Shown in pieces: positions 1 through 5,594 of a stretch of DNA of 6,170 nt. A program made the translations under genes and the position numbers. The notes under the pieces are model-generated. The model worked only from the letters and a program-made list of their open reading frames with translations. It was not told where the DNA came from and searched no databases. The stretch is from an uncultured Pseudanabaenaceae cyanobacterium (GTDB lineage Bacteria; Cyanobacteriota; Cyanobacteriia; PCC-9006; JAAUQQ01), in NCBI GenBank assembly GCA_938015405.1, contig CALLPZ010000350.1, positions 1 to 6,170 of the forward strand. Reading direction: 5' to 3'. Every line of letters begins with the position of its first letter. Within the stretch, counting starts at the first letter, position 1.

Positions 1-393
1 GTCAGCGTGGACATGATTATTCAATCCCAGCGCTGCAGTCGGTTTAACGGAATCGACACCCGCGACATAGCCTTTACCGTGGCTCGGGATGACGCCGCCC
101 GTGCCAAGGAAGCTCTAGCCGACTTGGTTGAAAACATGGGCTGTGCTGTCTTGGAAGCCAATAGCACCGTAGCCAAGGTAAGCGTCGTCGGTGCGGGCAT
201 GGTGGCAGCCTCTGGCGTTGCGGCACAGATGTTTGCAGCCCTAGCCAAGGCCCAGATCAACATTCGAATGATTGCCACCTCAGAAATCAAAATCAGCTGT
301 CTGGTGGATGAGGCCCAAGCTGTAGAAGCACTCAAAATCATTCACCAAGCCTTTGCTCTAGAAGGCAATGAAACGGTTGAGGTACCAGCTTAA
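1..393 (+). CDS. lysC: Aspartate kinase, C-terminal ACT region (5'-partial)
   Basis: This is the 130-codon tail of an ORF already open at base 1. Its predicted product is the regulatory end of aspartate kinase, the cytoplasmic enzyme that phosphorylates L-aspartate at the start of the Lys/Thr/Met/Ile pathway. The sequence shows VDMIIQS at residues 3-9, a hallmark of the ACT region of aspartokinases. It then shows the last ACT repeat: VAKVSVVGAGM, GVAAQMFAALA, INIRMIATSEIKISCLV and a closing ALKIIHQAF helix. In this family the paired ACT domains bind Lys and/or Thr for feedback inhibition; the kinase domain itself lies outside the window. The GTG at base 7 is an internal Val codon, not a start, because the frame is open to the left edge and conserved sequence continues through it. 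The gene ends at TAA 391-393, followed 58 bases later by a strong hairpin. The family call is near certain; the effector specificity cannot be read here. Confidence 0.94.
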   Translation, partial: VSVDMIIQSQRCSRFNGIDTRDIAFTVARDDAARAKEALADLVENMGCAVLEANSTVAKVSVVGAGMVAASGVAAQMFAALAKAQINIRMIATSEIKISCLVDEAQAVEALKIIHQAFALEGNETVEVPA

Positions 394-451
394 GCGCAGC
401 AAGCTCACACCGCTAAAGCGTGATAGATCAGCCAAATAAAAAGACAATTAC

Positions 452-493
452 AGATAGAAAAAGCGGGGGTATGTACCCCCGCTTTTTCTATCT
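452..493. terminator. Bidirectional terminator between convergent genes
   Basis: Bases 452-471 and 474-493 form a perfect 20-bp inverted repeat around a 2-base centre (in practice a small ATGT loop). The inner half of the stem is GC-rich (GCGGGGGT/ACCCCCGC). The outer half is an A-rich arm on the left and TTTTTCTATCT on the right, so each strand reads as a GC stem followed by a T-rich tail. It sits in the 149-base gap between the + strand aspartate kinase gene and the - strand membrane gene, where it can stop transcription from both sides. Confidence 0.88.
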
Positions 494-542
494 ACACCCA
501 GACTAATACAAGCCAATGCAGCTTAATCCAGTTGCAATTGAC

Positions 543-911
543 CTAGACAACCACTGTGAAAATCTTGCTGAACACCGTGGACAAGACAGAAGCCACAACG
601 GTGAGTAGCAGCGATCCAAACACAGCACTCCAAATGCTGCGCAGGCGGAATCCTTCAACCAATTTTGCAGTCAAACCAAAGACTGCCACGTTGAGCAAGA
701 AGAGCAAGGGAAAGAACAAATACTCCAGGGGACCAAGCTCCAACAGAGCCCTAATGGGATGCACCAGAGCCCCTAAAACACCAAAAACTAAGCCTGAAAT
801 CAATGCCTTACCAACGCTATCTACCTCTACGCCGAGCGGTAGTTTCGAAATAATGATCAACGCGATCGCCGTCACAATCGCCGTGATTACAAAGCTAATA
901 ATGAGGTCCAT
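543..911 (-). CDS. Phage holin family 4_2 (PF04020, YvlD-like) membrane protein
   Basis: The product is a 122-residue, very hydrophobic protein. Four membrane segments are visible at about residues 4-23, 35-57, 63-83 and 92-114. A Gly-rich second helix ends in a His-Pro pair (GVLGALVHPI), the third helix has the pattern LFFPLLFLLNVAVFGL, and a GF motif precedes the last helix. This layout and length match the PF04020 family of small inner-membrane proteins. The family name comes from similarity to a holin class; cellular members are widespread, and no lysis role or substrate is established for them. Start: ATG (complement of 909-911) with TAGGA seven bases upstream. It is convergent with aspartate kinase and ends 49 bases from the shared terminator. 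An equally long + strand reading frame lies across the same bases but has no membrane pattern or recognisable motif, so the - strand is the coding one. Biological role unknown. Confidence 0.85.
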   Translation of the reverse strand: MDLIISFVITAIVTAIALIIISKLPLGVEVDSVGKALISGLVFGVLGALVHPIRALLELGPLEYLFFPLLFLLNVAVFGLTAKLVEGFRLRSIWSAVFGSLLLTVVASVLSTVFSKIFTVVV

Positions 912-918
912 ACACCAA

Positions 919-923
919 TCCTA
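919..923 (-). promoter_or_regulatory. Ribosome binding site of the holin-family gene
   Basis: The - strand reads TAGGA here, seven bases before the ATG. This is a good Shine-Dalgarno match and the clearest one in the window; the three + strand genes lack a comparable site. It supports the ATG at 911 as the start. Confidence 0.6.
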
Positions 924-1150
924 AGGAAATCAACAGAACAATCATGGGGTTGGGCTTAAGCCCCGCTAATTGAGATCGTTTGACCACCCCGACAAAGGCG
1001 ATCCGAATCCAATTACCGTAGGCGTAAACATATCGGCAATACCTGACAAAGATCTGTTTTAATCACTATTTTTTATAATCTCGACGGACGAAAGAAACAT
1101 TAAATACAAGCAAAGACTAAAACAGTACTTAAGTCGTATTTTTTATCACT

Positions 1151-1179
1151 TTGGCAATCCATTGAAACTGATTCATAAC
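1151..1179 (+). promoter_or_regulatory. Candidate sigma-70-type promoter for the CHAT gene
   Basis: TTGGCA (1151-1156) and CATAAC (1174-1179) are separated by 17 bases. They match the consensus at 5/6 and 4/6 positions. If used, the transcript would start near 1186 and carry a leader of about 140 bases. The other -10-like hexamers nearby (1074-1079 and 1279-1284) are real alternatives, so this is a weak call. Confidence 0.3.
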
Positions 1180-1325
1180 CTGGCGCGATCGCTTTCCCCA
1201 GACAGTCCTGACGCAAAGTCCCTATCTAGCCCTCAATGTTGTCTCTTTTTAGAATCGCTCGGGCAACCTAAGTAGAGGCATAATCCAAGCCTCGTTCCAC
1301 GCTGCAATTGTGAGTAAAAAGCGCC

Positions 1326-4004
1326 GTGAAATTGAGTGCCAAGAAATTAAACGGTTTAATCCAGCTGGGTCGCCTCCACACCTCCCGACCCCTGAAGCGC
1401 TTCAACCCACTGAAACGTTGGAAACGTGGCTGGCTCATTGCCTTGGCATTAGTCTCCTTCTGCTGTGCGAGCCTCGCCATGCCGGGCCTCGCGGCCAATC
1501 GGTCCAACCCAAACGACCCTGCTCAATCACTCCAATCCTCCATAGAGGCGCGGCGCTACTCACCTCAGCTAGGCCTGAAGCTTGCCCTCAGCCAGCCCGA
1601 CCAGGCGCTGAGCAGCGCAGCTCCTGCTAAGAACGGTCACGCTGGCACAACGCTCCAATCAACCGCCCTAGGCGAAGCCCAAGCGCTAAATGCCGAAGCC
1701 AGCCACCTCTTCAACCAAGGCAATGCGGAAGCAGCTTTGATCATGTGGCGCGATGCCCAGGCGAAGTACAGCCAAGCCAAGGACCAACGAGGCATTCTGG
1801 GAAGTCAAATCAATCAGGCTCAGGCCCTGCAAACGATTGGCCTTTACAATCGCGCCCACACCCTAATGCAGGACTTGCAAGAGCAGCTGCAAGACCAAGC
1901 AGATCCAGAAATCAAAGCCTTGGGTCTCCATAGCCTGGGCAGCATTCTCCAAGCCACGGGATATCTCAAGGAGTCCAGGCAGATATTGGAAGAAGCTCTG
2001 GCCCTGGCTGAAGAGCATCAGCTAGACAGCAGCGCGACTCACATCACCCTGGGCAATACGCTACGGGCTTTAAAGGACCCAAAAGCCGCGATCGCCTCGT
2101 ACAATTTGGCTTCCGCTAGCAGTGATGGCCTCGTGCGCCTAGAGGCGCAACTCAACCAGCTGAGCCTCCACATTGACCAAGGTCAGTGGAAGGCAGCCAC
2201 AGCACTGCTCCCTCAAATCAAAGGCCAATTTCAAGGCCTCACTCCCAGTCGCCGCACCATTTACGGTCGGGTCAACCTCGCCTCTAGCATCATGCAGATG
2301 CTGGAGCAACAAGGCCAGCTAGGAGCAGCGAGCCCTTCGGCCCAGGCGATCGCCTTAATGTCCCCATCTGAAAGTGCCGGGATAAAAGCAAGCAACAAAC
2401 CCTCAACCCGACTCAACGCCAAGCTAGAACGCCTCGACAGCTCCCAAGGCGTCGCCAAACAGCTCGCGATCGCGGTAGAACAAGCCCGCCAACTCAAAGA
2501 TGCCCGAGCCGAATCCTACGCACTAGGAGAACTCGGAACCCTCTACGAACAAACGGGCCAGTGGGATGATGCAACCCAACTCACCCGCCAAGCCCTGCGA
2601 CTGGCTCAAACGAACCATGCCCCCGATGTGGCATACCGTTGGCAATGGCAAATGGGTCGCATTACCACCAAGTCCAACAACAAGTCGGGCGATCAGAATT
2701 TAGGGCAACCCCTCAGTCAAGCTCAACGCCAGGAAGCGATCGCCTCCTACCGCGATGCCGTCACCACTCTGCGTTCCATCCGCAGTGACCTGGTGGCCAC
2801 CAACCCCGAGATTCAATTCTCCTTCCGCGAGAGCGTCGAGCCCGTCTACCGGGAACTCATGTCTCTCCTCATTCAGCCGGACTCCAGCGAGGCCATGCTG
2901 ACCGAAGCCCGCGATGCTATCGAGGAATTACAACTCGCCGAGCTGGAAAACTTTTTCCGTTCCGCCTGTCTCGATGTCACCAGCCAAAAGATTGACGAGA
3001 TTGACCGCTCTGCAGCGGTTTTCTATCCGATTATTCTCAGCGATCGTCTAGAAGTCCTCGTCTCCATCCCTGGCGAACCGCTCAGCCACCACAGCGTGGC
3101 CATCAGCCCGAAACACCTGGAGCGCACCCTCGATAATTGGCTTCAATCCCTCACCCCCATTGCCTCCTCTCGCCGCCAACGCCAGCTCTCCAGCAAGCTG
3201 TATGACTGGCTCGTCCGTCCCGCCGATGAAGCGCTCCAGGCCCATGGCATCGAAACGCTCGTCTTCGTCCCAGACGGTCCCCTACGTAACCTGCCCATGG
3301 CAGCGCTGTATGACGGTAGCCAGTACCTCGTCGAAAACTACCAGGTTGCACTCACCCCTGGCCTGCAGCTCTTAGAGCCCCGTGCCCTGGGCCAAGAACA
3401 ACTCCAGGCACTCAGCGTCGGTCTCACTGAATCTCGCCAAGGCTTCTCTGCCCTCCCTGGAGTACAGCAGGAAATCGAGCAAATCCAAGCCAGCGTCCCC
3501 TCAAAGGTTGTGCTGGACAAGGCCTTCACCAAGGAGAACCTCCAGCGCCAGCTCAAGGACAGCACCTTCCCCATCGTTCACCTTGCCACCCACGGTCAGT
3601 TCAGCTCAGATCCAGAGCAGACTTTCCTATTAACCTGGGACACCCAAATCAACGTACGGGAAATCCGCAAACTCCTGAAAAGCCGCCGCGATAGCCAAAC
3701 CAAACCGATTGAGCTCCTGGTCCTCAGTGCCTGCCAAACCGCAGCAGGGGACAGCCAGGCCGCTCTGGGTCTAGCGGGTCTGGCAGTGCAGTCCGGTGCT
3801 CGTAGCACCCTGGCCACGCTTTGGTCCGTGAATGATCGTTCCACCGCCAAGCTTATGACCGAGCTCTATCAAGACCTGGCAGCTTCTAATGAAATTTCCC
3901 GTGGTGCATCCCTGCGGCAGGCCCAGCTCGCACTGCTCCATAGCGATAAGTACAACCATCCCTTCTACTGGTCAGCTTTTGTCCTAGTGGGTAATTGGTT
4001 GTAA
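1326..4004 (+). CDS. Exported TPR-CHAT domain protein (caspase-like peptidase fold)
   Basis: This 892-residue protein is predicted to be exported. An unusually long basic N-region (1-35) precedes a hydrophobic core (about 36-51), with likely cleavage near AMPGLAA (51-57). Residues 115-445 are TPR-like helical repeats: GNAEAALIMWRDAQ near 133-146, TGYLKESRQILEEAL near 211-225, and TGQWDDATQLTRQAL near 410-424. A low-complexity break lies near 330-365. Residues about 560-892 form a CHAT domain: FVPDGPLRNLPMAALYDG, then HLATHG with His756, then LSACQTA with Cys803, ending in HPFYWSAFVLVGNWL. CHAT is a clan CD (caspase/separase-like) fold, and His756/Cys803 match its catalytic dyad, so the site looks intact. 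Substrate unknown. The start is GTG 1326: an in-frame TGA ends at 1313, and no ATG occurs until residue 52, inside the signal region. TTG 1332 is the only close alternative. No Shine-Dalgarno is visible. The DUF928 gene follows 501 bases later. Confidence 0.9.
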   Translation: MKLSAKKLNGLIQLGRLHTSRPLKRFNPLKRWKRGWLIALALVSFCCASLAMPGLAANRSNPNDPAQSLQSSIEARRYSPQLGLKLALSQPDQALSSAAPAKNGHAGTTLQSTALGEAQALNAEASHLFNQGNAEAALIMWRDAQAKYSQAKDQRGILGSQINQAQALQTIGLYNRAHTLMQDLQEQLQDQADPEIKALGLHSLGSILQATGYLKESRQILEEALALAEEHQLDSSATHITLGNTLRALKDPKAAIASYNLASASSDGLVRLEAQLNQLSLHIDQGQWKAATALLPQIKGQFQGLTPSRRTIYGRVNLASSIMQMLEQQGQLGAASPSAQAIALMSPSESAGIKASNKPSTRLNAKLERLDSSQGVAKQLAIAVEQARQLKDARAESYALGELGTLYEQTGQWDDATQLTRQALRLAQTNHAPDVAYRWQWQMGRITTKSNNKSGDQNLGQPLSQAQRQEAIASYRDAVTTLRSIRSDLVATNPEIQFSFRESVEPVYRELMSLLIQPDSSEAMLTEARDAIEELQLAELENFFRSACLDVTSQKIDEIDRSAAVFYPIILSDRLEVLVSIPGEPLSHHSVAISPKHLERTLDNWLQSLTPIASSRRQRQLSSKLYDWLVRPADEALQAHGIETLVFVPDGPLRNLPMAALYDGSQYLVENYQVALTPGLQLLEPRALGQEQLQALSVGLTESRQGFSALPGVQQEIEQIQASVPSKVVLDKAFTKENLQRQLKDSTFPIVHLATHGQFSSDPEQTFLLTWDTQINVREIRKLLKSRRDSQTKPIELLVLSACQTAAGDSQAALGLAGLAVQSGARSTLATLWSVNDRSTAKLMTELYQDLAASNEISRGASLRQAQLALLHSDKYNHPFYWSAFVLVGNWL

Positions 4005-4035
4005 GACGAGTTAGAACCTGTAAGACGGGTTAGAA
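4001..4035 (+). repeat. Tandem 19-base duplication spanning the CHAT stop codon
   Basis: GTAAGACGAGTTAGAA (4001-4016) and GTAAGACGGGTTAGAA (4020-4035) differ at one base and repeat with a 19-base period. The first copy contains the TAA stop codon of the CHAT gene. It looks like a small recent duplication of the gene's 3' edge. It does not change the protein, because the first copy carries the stop. Confidence 0.8.
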
Positions 4036-4505
4036 ACTCCGCATTTTTGCGGACAGTTCATCCCCAGATCTCAATCCTGTCACTCAGTAATTGCCACAAT
4101 TCAATCTGAGTCTTCGCAGGAATTCAACCTCAGCAACAACAATCGATTAAGCCAAGGAAGTCAAGTTTCATCTCCAAGGAAATAAAGCAGAATCTAAGTG
4201 AGGCTTATCCATGAACGAGACAGAGAAAACTCGATTCAACATCAGTCTCAATGGCAATTTATCTCAGCCATTGCAATGCCAGTTGGCACTCAAGCAAGGT
4301 CGATATCTCAGGTGCCTACTATTCGCCAGGCATTCGAAATATCGATATCCCCCGTCTTTGTGCCATCTACCTACAGCCCCATCCAGGCTCTCTCCATACC
4401 AGCAATCACTTTCTAGCAAGCAGTCACTAGAAGTTGAGACTCTGGCATTGCCGTAAAACGGTCATCTTCTGTTGAATCCCTAATTTGTGAATCTCTGTTT
4501 TTGCC
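4005..4505. other. Long spacer between the CHAT and DUF928 genes, no gene called
   Basis: These 501 bases are more AT-rich than the flanking genes. Two overlapping short + strand frames (about 4198-4416 and 4211-4456) lack an adjacent Shine-Dalgarno and any recognisable motif, so I do not call them. Three imperfect 13-mers share the pattern [AG]ATTCAA[CT][ACT]T[CG]AG: 4098-4110, 4121-4133 and 4233-4245. CGATATC occurs at 4301-4307 and 4343-4349, the latter within the palindrome ATATCGATAT (4339-4348). No promoter with good -35 and -10 boxes is evident for the DUF928 gene. TAATTT at 4481-4486 is a -10 candidate without a -35. The spacer length suggests that DUF928 has its own promoter. Confidence 0.5.
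4038..4053 (+). terminator. Small hairpin after the CHAT gene, possible weak terminator
   Basis: TCCGCA and TGCGGA form a perfect 6-bp stem around a TTTT loop, 33 bases after the CHAT stop codon. There is no T-run after the stem, so termination would be weak or factor-assisted. It could instead be an RNA processing or 3'-end stabilising hairpin. Confidence 0.35.
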
Positions 4506-5240
4506 ATGTCTAAACTGAAATCTACTGCCTACGCATTACTCGCCGTTTCCTTTCTAGGCATTACGGGGTTAGCCGAAGCAACCCTGTCTCACAGTGCTTT
4601 AGCACAAACCCAAACCGCATCTGCTAGAACAGGTAAGTTTGGCGGCTTCTTCGCACCCAAGGGGCAAACCATGCCCAAGAATTCTGAGGGGGGGGCCTCT
4701 CGAGGTCGTTGTCTACAAAACCGCACTGGTCTAGAAGAAACAGTGACCTTGCTGACACCTGAAGGCAATAGTGGTTTAACTGCCACCGCTCGCCCCACCT
4801 TCATGGCCTACGTAGACCAAACCTCTGCGAAACAGGTGTTCTTTAGCCTCAAGAATGATGATGAGAGCTACTTCTTCGAAATGACCATGAGCCTGCCCAA
4901 TGATGAGCCTGGCCTGGTCGAGTTTCATCTGCCTGACAATGCACCAGCCCTGGAAGTTGGAGAGCAATATCGTTGGTCTGTAGCCGTGATCTGCGGTAGC
5001 AAGCTAGGCCCTGACAGCCCTTGGGCTTCAGGTTGGGTAGAACGCGTTGAGGACGATGCCCCTGCCAATGTCACCACAGCCCTTACTCCCATAGAGCAGG
5101 CCTCTCGCTATGGCCGCGCTGGTCTGTGGTACGAAACGGTGGAAGTGCTAGCAAGTCTCAAGAATGACAATCATCGCGAGGGCAAAGCTGCTTGGTCTCA
5201 ACTGCTCAATGAGGGCGGCTTAACCAATCTGCCTCAATAA
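4506..5240 (+). CDS. Exported DUF928 (PF06051) family protein
   Basis: The 244-residue product opens with a clear Sec signal peptide. It has Lys residues at 3 and 5, a hydrophobic core at about 8-22, and an ALA/QTQ cleavage site after residue 33. The mature part matches the cyanobacterial DUF928 family: a SRGRC motif (65-69), the segment RPTFMAYV (96-103), a beta-rich middle ending in EFHLP (139-143), then EQYRWSVAVIC (153-163) and a helical tail with RAGLWYETVEVLASL (204-218). Only two cysteines remain after cleavage, Cys69 and Cys163, both inside the conserved motifs, so a disulfide in the periplasm is likely (inference). The family has no established biochemical function. Members often lie near genes for exported or surface proteins, which fits the CHAT neighbour. 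The start is ATG 4506, the only one giving an intact signal peptide; its Shine-Dalgarno is poor. A run of eight G at 4688-4695 sits just before the SRGRC codons. Family call strong, function unknown. Confidence 0.88.
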   Translation: MSKLKSTAYALLAVSFLGITGLAEATLSHSALAQTQTASARTGKFGGFFAPKGQTMPKNSEGGASRGRCLQNRTGLEETVTLLTPEGNSGLTATARPTFMAYVDQTSAKQVFFSLKNDDESYFFEMTMSLPNDEPGLVEFHLPDNAPALEVGEQYRWSVAVICGSKLGPDSPWASGWVERVEDDAPANVTTALTPIEQASRYGRAGLWYETVEVLASLKNDNHREGKAAWSQLLNEGGLTNLPQ

Positions 5241-5287
5241 AAGATCAGCATCAGAACTAGATACCAACAACCCAGAAATATAGTGTG

Positions 5288-5336
5288 AGAGAGGAAGGAG
5301 CTAGAGATTCACAATCCCGCAAGCTTCAACCTCTCT
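5288..5336 (+). other. Long imperfect RNA hairpin, possible small-RNA 5' domain
   Basis: AGAGAGG (5288-5294) pairs with CCTCTCT (5330-5336). After a symmetric AA/AA internal loop, GGAGCT (5297-5302) pairs with AGCTTC (5322-5327) using one G-U pair. This leaves a 19-base loop holding the AGATTCACAAT repeat. TATAGT at 5279-5284 would place a transcript start near 5290, right at the foot of the stem, but there is no good -35. It could be part of the DUF928 3' UTR or a separate small RNA ending at the next hairpin. Confidence 0.35.
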
Positions 5337-5353
5337 GCCAAATCACCTGAGCG

Positions 5354-5386
5354 ATCGCCCATCGTCATTCCTTAGCGATGGGCGAT
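5354..5386 (+). terminator. Terminator-like hairpin downstream of the DUF928 gene
   Basis: ATCGCCCATCG (5354-5364) and CGATGGGCGAT (5376-5386) form a perfect 11-bp GC-rich stem with an 11-base loop. It is followed by only a short T-rich stretch (TTCTATGT), so as a classical terminator it is strong in stem and weak in tail. The left arm is embedded in a HIP1 octamer (5351-5358). It lies 114 bases after the DUF928 stop codon and is the most likely 3' end of that transcript. Confidence 0.6.
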
Positions 5387-5422
5387 TTCTATGTATCTGT
5401 AGATTCACAATTCGTTATTACC

Positions 5423-5451
5423 TTGAAACTTGAGGGAACAAAAGGTATATC
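5423..5451 (+). promoter_or_regulatory. Candidate promoter for the CHASE2 gene
   Basis: TTGAAA (5423-5428, 5/6 to consensus) is followed after exactly 17 bases by TATATC (5446-5451, 4/6). A transcript would begin near 5458 and have a leader of about 137 bases before the CHASE2 ATG. The -10 box overlaps the left arm of the next hairpin. This is the best-spaced promoter pair in the spacer. Confidence 0.35.
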
Positions 5452-5476
5452 CAGCGGCCTCACACTGGATATTTTT
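5447..5476 (+). terminator. Second terminator-like hairpin before the CHASE2 gene
   Basis: ATATCCAG (5447-5454) and CTGGATAT (5465-5472) form a perfect 8-bp stem with a 10-base loop, followed directly by TTTT (5473-5476) and a further T-rich stretch (CGCCTTTCT). Shape and tail fit an intrinsic terminator that would insulate the CHASE2 gene from upstream read-through. The stem is only moderately stable. Confidence 0.45.
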
Positions 5477-5594
5477 CGCCTTTCTAGTTTCTCCAACTAG
5501 ACTCAAACTCGTCTCAATTTAGGACAACTTGAACAGGATGAAAGACTCCACTTCATCCACCACAGATCTACCATTTGGCATCTGATTCTCTACC

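Larger units (their letters stand above)
912..1325. other. Divergent intergenic region with several -10-like elements
   Basis: These 414 bases separate the - strand holin-family gene from the + strand CHAT gene, so they should hold promoters for both. On the + strand I see TATAAT at 1074-1079 without a good -35, a TTGGCA/CATAAC pair at 1151-1179, and CATAAT at 1279-1284, about 42 bases before the CHAT start and also without a -35. The decamer TATTTTTTAT occurs twice, at 1067-1076 and 1137-1146, exactly 70 bases apart. A loopless 12-bp palindrome, GGGCTTAAGCCC, lies at 952-963, and a HIP1 octamer at 1185-1192. I found no convincing - strand promoter and no small gene or RNA gene. Confidence 0.5.
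5241..5594. other. Structured spacer between the DUF928 and CHASE2 genes
   Basis: These 354 bases contain three consecutive hairpins (5288-5336, 5354-5386, 5447-5472), listed separately, and a fourth small one at 5484-5500 (CTAGTT / AACTAG). The 11-mer AGATTCACAAT occurs at 5305-5315, in the loop of the first hairpin, and again at 5401-5411. A 15-codon frame starting with ATG 5538 and ending at TGA 5583-5585 lies in the same phase as the CHASE2 gene. It has no well-spaced Shine-Dalgarno and is not called as a gene. The spacer probably carries the end of the DUF928 transcript and the CHASE2 promoter, and possibly a small RNA. Confidence 0.5.

Noticed and set aside
556..924. 122-codon + strand frame opposite the holin-family gene
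   Set aside because: It is a mirror of the - strand membrane gene. It has no recognisable motif or Shine-Dalgarno, while the - strand product has a clear four-helix pattern and a good ribosome binding site.
952..963. Palindrome GGGCTTAAGCCC near the holin-family gene start
   Set aside because: It has no loop and no T-run, and lies upstream of the gene. It could be an operator, but a single copy gives no support.
912..1325. Search for an NtcA-type GTA-N8-TAC operator in the divergent spacer
   Set aside because: I found no correctly spaced GTA...TAC pair on reading this spacer; the nearest pair has the wrong spacing.
1455..1467. Possible lipoprotein signal at the double cysteine (residues 46-47) of the CHAT protein
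   Set aside because: The residues before the cysteine (LVSF) do not fit a lipobox, which needs a small residue such as Gly or Ala directly before Cys, and the hydrophobic core continues past the pair.
1310..1630. Frame starting GTG 1310, overlapping the CHAT gene start
   Set aside because: It lies in another phase and its product is Pro/Arg-rich without motif. The frame from GTG 1326 carries a signal sequence and runs on into clear TPR and CHAT domains.
3048..3959. Several - strand frames inside the CHAT gene
   Set aside because: They are shadows produced by the GC-rich codon pattern of the + strand gene; none has a start context or a protein motif.
4198..4456. Two overlapping short + strand frames in the CHAT-DUF928 spacer
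   Set aside because: Neither has a well-placed Shine-Dalgarno, a signal peptide or a domain pattern, and they overlap each other in different phases.
5455..5468. CCTCACAC resembling part of the conserved motif of the cyanobacterial small RNA Yfr1
   Set aside because: Only 8 of the 11 bases of the motif are present. Most lie in a hairpin loop with the last base in its stem, not in a free linker between two stems, so the match is probably chance.
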